Assembly: GCA_938009055.1 (NCBI GenBank)
Contig: CALLIO010000146.1
Span: 1-7,030 of the forward strand
Reading direction: 5' to 3'
Length of the DNA stretch: 7,030 bases
Source: an uncultured Altererythrobacter sp.
Lineage (GTDB): Bacteria; Pseudomonadota; Alphaproteobacteria; Sphingomonadales; Sphingomonadaceae
Each line of letters opens with the position of its first letter. The first letter of the stretch is position 1. Positions 1 to 4,743 of this stretch are shown here, one piece after another. The position numbers were made by a program, and so were the translations under genes. The notes beneath the pieces were generated by a model. The model searched no databases. It was not told where the DNA came from and saw nothing but the letters and a program-made list of their open reading frames with translations.

Positions 1-2
1 GG

Positions 3-170
3 TGCACCTACCTGTTGGCGACTTTGCCCGATGCACCGGCCAATCCGCACAACCCGGACGACATCGACCCCAAGTTTGCCGACGACCACGCTTTGGACAG
101 CGCTTCATATCTCACGACCTTCGCCTGCACCAAGCAAGGCAAGCACGGCAAGATCAAATCCCCCTTCTGA
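3..170 (+). CDS. Probable phage terminase large subunit, C-terminal end (5' truncated by window)
   Basis: An open frame runs in from the left edge and stops at TGA 168-170, giving the last 55 residues of a protein. The tail reads ...NPDDIDPKFADDHALDSASYLTTF... This resembles the end of phage TerL proteins, where a Pro/Asp-rich stretch is followed by a D-D/E-H-x-x-D-x-x-x-Y segment that carries one of the acidic metal ligands of the RNase H-like nuclease domain. TerL is the ATPase/nuclease that cuts and pumps DNA into procapsids. The assignment rests only on this short tail, so it is tentative; the ATPase Walker motifs would lie outside the window. The next gene starts 27 nt downstream on the same strand with a good ribosome binding site, so the two are probably co-transcribed. 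Two other frames are open here but lack protein-like composition. Confidence 0.5.
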   Translation, partial: CTYLLATLPDAPANPHNPDDIDPKFADDHALDSASYLTTFACTKQGKHGKIKSPF

Positions 171-197
171 CGCCATCAACCCTGAAAGGAAATCACC

Positions 198-1022
198 ATG
201 GCAAATCCAATCGACAAGAACCCGCACAAGAACAAGCGTGCCTTCCAACCGCCGGTGCCGGACAAATACCCAGTCGCCGGTGAAGGCCGTCACATTGTCC
301 CTCTTGTTGAGACGCTGGCATCTGCCGGAACATCTGGCCAAGCTATCGCTGACATCAGCATACGCGCTTTGGAGCGGGCTGAAGAAACGCACAGCCGTGT
401 TTATGACGCGATGAACGCGGTGAATGTGGAACAGGCACAGATGGAACAGGCTGGCCATCCAGCTGCCCGCATCGTGCAAACCCCCGAAGGATTGCGTGCA
501 GTCGGCACCAAGTTCGCTGAACTGGCCGATGCCGCTGATCCACTGCTGGCGAAAGAACAAGAACGGATTGACGCCGATATCCGCAAAGTTGCCTCTTATC
601 AGGACGGCATGATGAAGAAGATGGATGACGCCTTGGTCTGCAGCGCAACAGCCGCTGACGCGCCGCTACGATCCGACATCCGGGCTTATCTGCACGCCTT
701 GGGCAACCACAAAGGGTCTTACGAAGCTATCAAGGCGGCAACGAACAAGGACCCTGTGATGGTGCATGTCATTCTGACCAGCCCGCCCGCACTGATGGGC
801 TTGAAGCCAGCAGATGTTGAAAATGTGCGAAGCGAAGCCCGGAAGTCGTTCAACCCGGAACTATTCAAAGCGCATGCAGAGGCCGGAAAGGTGATTGAAC
901 GGATGATCGTCGCCAGCAAAGCCATCGGCCATAAGCGGGAAAAGGTCGCGTCATACCGGATCGCTGATCAGCAGGCCGCGAACGACGCATTGAAGGCACT
1001 GCGGGGTACAGCTCGCGCGTAA
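198..1022 (+). CDS. Unrecognised helical 274-aa protein downstream of the terminase-like gene
   Basis: The ATG at 198 is preceded by AAAGGA with 7 nt spacing, a clear ribosome binding site. I do not recognise the family. The protein starts with a basic, Pro-rich and probably disordered segment (residues 1-30). The rest is rich in Ala, Glu, Lys and Arg with helix-forming periodicity: about 45-85, 97-145 (ends with the basic-acidic stretch MMKKMDD), 158-182, 203-216 and 220-270. There is no signal peptide, no hydrophobic segment long enough to span a membrane, and a single Cys (148). The position right behind a terminase-like gene suggests a virion-assembly or packaging accessory role, for example scaffold or portal-associated, but nothing in the sequence proves it. 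It is the last plus-strand gene before the presumed element end. Confidence 0.75.
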   Translation: MANPIDKNPHKNKRAFQPPVPDKYPVAGEGRHIVPLVETLASAGTSGQAIADISIRALERAEETHSRVYDAMNAVNVEQAQMEQAGHPAARIVQTPEGLRAVGTKFAELADAADPLLAKEQERIDADIRKVASYQDGMMKKMDDALVCSATAADAPLRSDIRAYLHALGNHKGSYEAIKAATNKDPVMVHVILTSPPALMGLKPADVENVRSEARKSFNPELFKAHAEAGKVIERMIVASKAIGHKREKVASYRIADQQAANDALKALRGTARA

Positions 1023-1030
1023 TAGCATCG

Positions 1031-1150
1031 CAGCAGGGTTTCAGGGATGTTCCCCCGTTGCTGATCCCCCGGCCAAGCCCATGTCGGTCGGGGTGTTGGG
1101 CGTCGATGATGGCTCTGGTTCCGGCTTCCCGGCTGTCATCGACGCCCAAT
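1031..1150 (+). other. Three tandem hairpins between convergent genes
   Basis: The gap between the two convergent genes contains three back-to-back inverted repeats. Hairpin 1 (1031-1063) pairs CAGCA 1031-1035 with TGCTG 1059-1063, then GGG 1036-1038 with CCC 1054-1056 across a 2-nt bulge. Hairpin 2 (1067-1093) pairs CCCCGGCC 1067-1074 with GGTCGGGG 1086-1093, seven Watson-Crick pairs and one G-U. Hairpin 3 (1095-1150) has a perfect 14-bp stem, TTGGGCGTCGATGA 1096-1109 with 1136-1149, which in plus-strand RNA extends through a G-U outer pair and five more inner pairs, three of them G-U. No U-run follows on either strand, so this is not a textbook intrinsic terminator. It could end the upstream phage-like operon, shield its mRNA 3' end, or be a structured RNA or DNA element. 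Confidence 0.55.
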
Positions 1151-1155
1151 CAACA

Positions 1156-1938
1156 TCATAAGACATCAAGCAAGGTCTCCTTGAGGTGCCAGACCTTGCC
1201 TAGCTCTGCGGTATAGAGATCGGGGTCATCTTCGTCCCGTCCGGAGTAGACGCCAATGAGGTGCAGCTCGCCCATTTTAAGATTGAACCCTGTTGGGCTT
1301 GGGCTTCCCTTTAGGCCGTCTTTGACAAGCACCGGTGAGCCAGACATTCCAGATTTTGTTTTGCCGTCAGCTAAGAAGAAACCTGCTTCTCGCGTCATCA
1401 CCGGCTCGGACGCAACAGTGGCCGATTTGTAAATAGGTGAGTTGGTGCTGAGCGACAGCTCGGTCTGCGGAAACCCAACAACGAAAAGCTCATTGGTCAC
1501 TTGTAGCGGTTTGTGGGGATCAGAGAGTTTCTCTAGGTCCCAAACTTCGAGATCGTATCCGGCAGGAAGCTCTTTTACGGGCCCTGAAATCTCTATTGCA
1601 GCGACATCAGAACGCAGGCCTTCGTTCCAAATGATCGCTTGTTCAGCCAAATTTAGCGTTATGGTCACTATCATTGTAGTGAGTTGTCGTTCACCGTTGG
1701 CGTTGGAAGGTAACTCTTTGGATATTTTACAGTGGACTTGTAGCTTGCCAACTCGCGCGCACGATTTATGAAATGGTTTGCCGTCCGCAACCCGAAGTCC
1801 TTTGAGAATATGATAGTTGGATATCAAATAGGTTCTTCCGCCCTTTCGTCCAAACCAACCTGTCCCCGTATAAAACATCGCATCAGTTTCTTCAGTAAAT
1901 GCTTCAATCCGAGCAGTTCTTAATGAATTAGGGTTCAA
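1156..1938 (-). CDS. Cytoplasmic trypsin-like serine protease (S1-like fold)
   Basis: A 260-aa protein with the three catalytic signatures of chymotrypsin-fold proteases in order: His43 in ISNYHIL, Asp111 in RSDVAAIEI, and Ser199 in the G-M-S-G-S-P-V nucleophile motif. The Gly-rich strand GTGWFG (25-30) before the His is typical of the stand-alone trypsin-like peptidase domain proteins of bacteria, as are VVGFP (153-157) and the ADGKTKSGMSG segment. There is no signal peptide or membrane segment and no PDZ domain, so it should act in the cytoplasm on an unknown substrate. I chose TTG at 1938 because a perfect AGGAGG (1953-1948 on the minus strand) lies 9 nt upstream; the frame stays open to a TTG at 1980, but that start has no such site. 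The gene is visibly AT-richer than its neighbours, which suggests separate acquisition. It is convergent with the preceding gene and stands alone. Confidence 0.85.
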   Translation of the reverse strand: MNPNSLRTARIEAFTEETDAMFYTGTGWFGRKGGRTYLISNYHILKGLRVADGKPFHKSCARVGKLQVHCKISKELPSNANGERQLTTMIVTITLNLAEQAIIWNEGLRSDVAAIEISGPVKELPAGYDLEVWDLEKLSDPHKPLQVTNELFVVGFPQTELSLSTNSPIYKSATVASEPVMTREAGFFLADGKTKSGMSGSPVLVKDGLKGSPSPTGFNLKMGELHLIGVYSGRDEDDPDLYTAELGKVWHLKETLLDVL

Positions 1939-1947
1939 AGTGATCAA

Positions 1948-1953
1948 CCTCCT
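1948..1953 (-). promoter_or_regulatory. Perfect Shine-Dalgarno deciding a TTG start
   Basis: On the minus strand AGGAGG precedes TTG 1938 by 9 nt. It is the strongest ribosome binding site in the window and is what fixes the protease start at an uncommon TTG codon. No ATG lies in frame before residue 21. Confidence 0.75.
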
Positions 1954-2057
1954 ACAGCAGCATTTAATTCTTGGCCCCAAAACTCGGCTAACATTTAAAT
2001 TGGGGCTGCGCTCAACACTGACCTCAATTACAAAAAAAATCTATGTTGCAGCCCAGA

Positions 2058-2078
2058 GACACATCATGCGACACATCA
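2058..2078 (+). repeat. Direct repeat GACACATCA x2, 12-bp period, next to presumed att site
   Basis: GACACATCA occurs at 2058-2066 and again at 2070-2078, about 50 bp from the 3' end of the tRNA gene on the element side. Short direct repeats at this position are where arm-type binding sites of tyrosine integrases lie. No integrase is in view to support the pairing, so the function is inferred from position only. Confidence 0.4.
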
Positions 2079-2124
2079 AACGCAACTCGCCTGCAGGAAA
2101 ATCCATCTAAGCCATTGATTTTAT

Positions 2125-2201
<77 letters not shown>

Positions 2202-2375
2202 CAATCGCCCTCAAACAAGGGCCGAAAGGCGCGCTTAGCAAAGCGCTGGCGCGCTCACCACCCTTAATTGAAGGCGCGATTGGACGCAGCAACAACGCCC
2301 GCCGAATCTCTGCGCTTTGGCGAGGATGCGCGTTAGGGTTTTTGCAAGGCACCTGCGCGTAAAGCAAAAGGCACG

Positions 2376-2771
2376 ATGAATGCGATTACACCTCCCAGCG
2401 CCTTTGGATGGCTTGTCCAATCCTTGCCCGCATCACAGGCTGAACCCACTCAGGATCCGCTCGATATATCGGGCCGCTGGGACCGCTTGCATGCAATGGC
2501 AGGAGAAGTGGGCGCGATGGGGCAGCTTGCCAAAGAGCCTGAGGCTCATGAGCATGCCCGCTTTGTCGACCATGTCGAACACTTGTCCGGCAATCGCCAA
2601 ACCCTCGTCCATTTTGGCCTTGCCGATATTGAAGCTGTGCTGGGGCAAGGACTGGACGCATTGCGTTCGCTCGAGGAAAGCGGACAGGATGTGACAGCGG
2701 CGGCCGTGACCTTGTGGTGCGAATTTTATCGCTCGCGCCAAGCGCTGCTCAAGCTAGCAGCCAGCGCCTGA
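2376..2771 (+). CDS. Small unknown protein, 131 aa
   Basis: ATG 2376 follows a weak AAAGG site. The coding pattern and composition match the host genes to the right. I do not recognise the family. The first 30 residues are Pro/Ser/Ala-rich and probably flexible. The rest looks helical and soluble, with a His-rich patch (HEHARFVDHVEH, 58-69) and a C-terminal helical segment (GLADIEAVLGQGLDALRSL, 81-99, then about 106-130 with Trp114 and Cys115). There is no signal peptide or membrane segment. It lies 61 nt before mmcB on the same strand, but mmcB has its own promoter in that gap, so they need not share a transcript. The His patch could bind metal, but that is only a guess. Confidence 0.7.
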   Translation: MNAITPPSAFGWLVQSLPASQAEPTQDPLDISGRWDRLHAMAGEVGAMGQLAKEPEAHEHARFVDHVEHLSGNRQTLVHFGLADIEAVLGQGLDALRSLEESGQDVTAAAVTLWCEFYRSRQALLKLAASA

Positions 2772-2795
2772 TCCGAATCACTTGACCCAATTTCC

Positions 2796-2825
2796 TTGAC
2801 AGGGGTTCCGCATTTGTTCCATCGT
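2796..2825 (+). promoter_or_regulatory. mmcB promoter with embedded LexA box
   Basis: A consensus -35 TTGACA (2796-2801) is followed 18 bp later by a weak -10, CATCGT (2820-2825). Between them lies GTTC-CGCATTT-GTTC (2805-2819), an exact match to the alphaproteobacterial LexA operator GTTC-N7-GTTC. LexA bound there would cover the promoter, so transcription should rise when DNA damage triggers LexA cleavage. Counting from the -35 element, the transcription start falls at about 2831-2834, on or next to the ATG at 2833. Confidence 0.8.
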
Positions 2826-2832
2826 CTGTGGC

Positions 2833-3336
2833 ATGGCTACTGACCCTGAAATTCTCGCTGATCCATCATCCGATACTGCACCGCGCGCTGCTGAAGTCGC
2901 CCGCGGCATCATGCGCTTGTTTGCGCGCAATGATATCTGGTGCCTCACGGAAATGCCTTTGCGCAACAATCGGCGTGCGGATTTGATGGGGATCGATGCC
3001 AAGGGCCAGATTGTGATTGTCGAGATCAAGGTCGCGCGCGGAGATTTGCTGGGCGACAACAAATGGACTGACTACCTCGATTATTGCGACCGTTTTTACT
3101 GGGGCCTTTGCCCGCAGCTCGACCGAACGCCGGTTGAAAGCGAAGAATTCCGCCCCGATGCTTGCGGAGTGATTGTGGCTGATAGCTATGATGCTGAGAT
3201 TATCCGCCCTGCGCCCTTGGCACCGCTCGCCGCGGCCCGGCGCAAGGTTGAAGTCGAGCGATTGTCGCGCACGGCCATGCGGCGAATGACAGCGCTGATC
3301 GATCCCAAGATCAGCAATCTGGGGCCCCAACCTTAA
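2833..3336 (+). CDS. mmcB: MmcB-family DNA repair protein, PD-(D/E)XK nuclease-like
   Basis: The 167-aa protein matches the MmcB (formerly DUF2081) family in length and in its signature block RRADLMGID...IVIVEIKVARGDLLGDNKWTDYLDYCDRFYWGL (47-91). The PD-(D/E)XK-type metal and catalytic residues are visible as Asp50, Glu64 and Lys66 (D-x13-E-x-K), with Glu40 a possible extra ligand. In Caulobacter the family is an SOS-induced gene needed for resistance to mitomycin C and is proposed to act with the error-prone ImuB/DnaE2 pathway. The perfect LexA box in its promoter here supports the same regulation. ATG 2833 has no Shine-Dalgarno, consistent with a leaderless message. The C-terminal part (about 125-167) is Ala/Arg-rich and probably helical. 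It is soluble and cytoplasmic. Confidence 0.92.
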   Translation: MATDPEILADPSSDTAPRAAEVARGIMRLFARNDIWCLTEMPLRNNRRADLMGIDAKGQIVIVEIKVARGDLLGDNKWTDYLDYCDRFYWGLCPQLDRTPVESEEFRPDACGVIVADSYDAEIIRPAPLAPLAAARRKVEVERLSRTAMRRMTALIDPKISNLGPQP

Positions 3337-3359
3337 ACGCTGCCTTAGAGCCTGTTGGG

Positions 3360-3395
3360 CCGATGCAAAGACTCTGGGGAAATTTGCGCTATCGG
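3360..3395 (+). repeat. Inverted repeat between mmcB and the hydroxylase gene
   Basis: CCGATGCAAA (3360-3369) can pair with TTTGC (3383-3387) plus ATCGG (3391-3395), leaving a 3-nt bulge and a 13-nt loop. There is no U-run, so termination after mmcB is possible but not textbook. It could equally be an operator for the downstream pair of genes. Confidence 0.35.
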
Positions 3396-3426
3396 TCGGC
3401 TGCTCGCTAAGCCATAAGCTGCCAAT

Positions 3427-4158
3427 ATGTCGCTTGCGCTTGCCCTTCCGATCCTGATTTCCGCATTAGCGATGACGGCCATCGTTGGCGTGCGCTACCT
3501 CATCACAAGCGGGATATTTGCTTGGATCACGCGCAAAGTGCGCCCGGGGCTTTATGATGGCCTTTCCACCCAAATCCGCAAGGAGATCCGCTGGTCGCTC
3601 TGGTCAGCGGCGATTTACGGAGTGCCAGCCGGCGTGGTTGCATGGGGCTGGCAAAATCGCGGCTGGACCGGGATCTACACGGATTGGAGTGCGTATCCGC
3701 TGTGGTGGATGCCGCTGTCTGTGCTTGCCTATCTCTTCGCGCATGACACTTGGTTTTACTGGACGCATCGCTGGATGCATCGCCCGCGCTGGTTCAAGCT
3801 GGCCCATAGCGTGCATCATGCCAGCAAGCCGCCAACCGCCTGGACTGCGATGAGCTTCCACCCAATCGAGGCCATCACGGGAGCAGTGGTGATCCCCGCG
3901 CTTGTCTTCCTCATTCCGATCCATATCAGCATGCTAGGCCTGGTGCTCACTATCATGACAGTCATGGGCATCACCAATCACATGGGCTGGGAGATGTTTC
4001 CCAAGTGGCTCGTTCACTCCCGGTTCGGCAATTGGCTGATAACTGCCAGCCATCATGAAAAGCACCATGAGCAATATGGCTGCAATTACGGGCTTTACTT
4101 TCGCTTTTGGGACAAGCTTTGTGGCACAGATCGCGGGCTAACGGAGAAATTTGCATGA
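3427..4158 (+). CDS. Sterol desaturase / fatty acid hydroxylase family membrane protein
   Basis: The 243-aa integral membrane protein carries the His clusters of the fatty acid hydroxylase superfamily, which bind a di-iron centre: H106-D-x6-H114-x3-H118, H127-x2-H130-H131, N184-H185 and H209-H210-x2-H213-H214, the last followed by the characteristic YGCNYGLYFRFWDKLCGT. Hydrophobic segments lie at about 3-27, 56-74, 92-105 and 150-183, so the His clusters are cytoplasmic-facing in the usual topology. The family hydroxylates or desaturates lipids (sterols, hopanoids, fatty acids, carotenoids) with O2; the substrate cannot be told from the sequence. At 243 aa it is at the compact end of the family. 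The start lacks an evident Shine-Dalgarno. Its stop overlaps the next start (ATGA), so the two genes form a coupled operon. Confidence 0.88.
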   Translation: MSLALALPILISALAMTAIVGVRYLITSGIFAWITRKVRPGLYDGLSTQIRKEIRWSLWSAAIYGVPAGVVAWGWQNRGWTGIYTDWSAYPLWWMPLSVLAYLFAHDTWFYWTHRWMHRPRWFKLAHSVHHASKPPTAWTAMSFHPIEAITGAVVIPALVFLIPIHISMLGLVLTIMTVMGITNHMGWEMFPKWLVHSRFGNWLITASHHEKHHEQYGCNYGLYFRFWDKLCGTDRGLTEKFA

Positions 4159-4613
4159 CGTCCATCTCTACCAATAAAGCGCTCGCATTGCTGGGCCTTG
4201 TCGCATCAGCGCCGCTTTTGTCCGCGGCTGCGCCAGCAACAGGCGAAGTTGTGGTCGACATTTCCAACATGCGTTCAGCCAAAGGCGTTGTGCGCGCTTG
4301 TATGACAACCAATGCCAAAGTGTTCCCGCGCTGCCGCGAGGATGCTGCATCGCACCGCGCTGTTGTTCCAGCCAAGGGCGCGACGCAGCTGGTCTTCAAA
4401 GGAGTAAAGCCGGGGCGCTATGCGATTGCCTTGCTGCATGACGAGAATGACAATGGCAAAGCCGACCGCGCGCTTGGCATGATGCCCAAGGAAGGCTTTG
4501 GCTTTTCGCGCGATGCGAAAGTGCGCATGGGCCCGCCCAGCTTCAATTCGGCTGCCTTCGATTATGCAGGCGAGGCCAAGAAAATGACCATAAAAATGCG
4601 CTACATGCTGTGA
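4155..4613 (+). CDS. DUF2141 domain exported protein
   Basis: The ATG at 4155 overlaps the TGA of the hydroxylase (ATGA), with GGAG 8 nt upstream. The frame is open further 5', but an earlier start would place 16 charged residues before the signal peptide. The 152-aa product begins with a signal peptide (about 1-26, hydrophobic ALALLGLVASAPLLSAAAPA, then cleavage near Ala26-Ala28) and so is exported. The mature part is a DUF2141 beta-sandwich: VVVDISNMRSAKG near the N-terminus, GVKPGRYAIALLHDENDNGK (83-102) with a Dx-N-D-N calcium-loop-like stretch, then MMPKEGFGFS (109-118) and MGPPSFNSAAF (125-135), all family hallmarks. Cys49 and Cys60 could form a disulfide. The family function is unknown; the tight coupling to a lipid hydroxylase suggests an envelope-related role. 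Confidence 0.9.
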   Translation: MTSISTNKALALLGLVASAPLLSAAAPATGEVVVDISNMRSAKGVVRACMTTNAKVFPRCREDAASHRAVVPAKGATQLVFKGVKPGRYAIALLHDENDNGKADRALGMMPKEGFGFSRDAKVRMGPPSFNSAAFDYAGEAKKMTIKMRYML

Positions 4614-4619
4614 CCGCCA

Positions 4620-4636
4620 GGCGGGCTAAGGCCGCC
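4620..4636 (+). terminator. Weak GC hairpin after the hydroxylase-DUF2141 pair
   Basis: GGCGG (4620-4624) pairs with CCGCC (4632-4636) around a 7-nt loop, 7 nt after the DUF2141 stop codon. The stem is short and no U-run follows, so a terminator role rests mostly on its position. Confidence 0.3.
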
Positions 4637-4671
4637 CTAGTCACATTTACGCACCAGCTTTCGAAGCGCGC

Positions 4672-4711
4672 TTAACGCGATATTTACCACGCAGGCCCAA
4701 AAGGCTCTCAA
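4672..4711 (+). promoter_or_regulatory. CtrA-like box overlapping a candidate promoter
   Basis: TTAA-CGCGATA-TTTA (4672-4686) matches the CtrA consensus TTAA-N7-TTAA at seven of eight fixed positions. The second half-site overlaps TTTACC (4683-4688), a fair -35, with TCTCAA (4706-4711) as a weak -10 after 17 bp. A CtrA site over the -35 is the arrangement of CtrA-activated promoters in alphaproteobacteria. The transcription start would fall near 4718, about 25 nt before the next gene. No binding evidence is available. Confidence 0.4.
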
Positions 4712-4743
4712 GAGATTACTTCTTTTAGGGGCGCTTGTTGGCC

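Noticed and set aside
1081..1161. A 26-codon plus-strand open frame (MSVGVLGVDDG...) spanning the largest hairpin
   Set aside because: No ribosome binding site, very short, and its sequence is dictated by the inverted repeat; the hairpin explains it better.
198..1938. The idea of a gasdermin-protease pair, since bacterial gasdermins often neighbour trypsin-like proteases
   Set aside because: The neighbouring 274-aa protein is helix-rich and lacks the beta-rich pore-forming pattern, and the two genes are convergent rather than in one operon.
2003..2054. GGGCTGC (2003-2009) and GCAGCCC (2048-2054) inverted repeat around an A8 tract
   Set aside because: Seven-bp arms separated by 38 nt; the inner pairing needs a 4-nt bulge, so it is too weak to call a terminator or operator.
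2231..2246. Small hairpin GCGCTT-AGCA-AAGCGC upstream of the tRNA gene
   Set aside because: Six-bp stem in a GC-rich stretch full of GCGC words, with no U-run; likely chance.
4107..4154. A 16-codon upstream extension of the DUF2141 gene
   Set aside because: It lies inside the hydroxylase gene and would bury the signal peptide; ATG 4155 has the ATGA overlap and an RBS.
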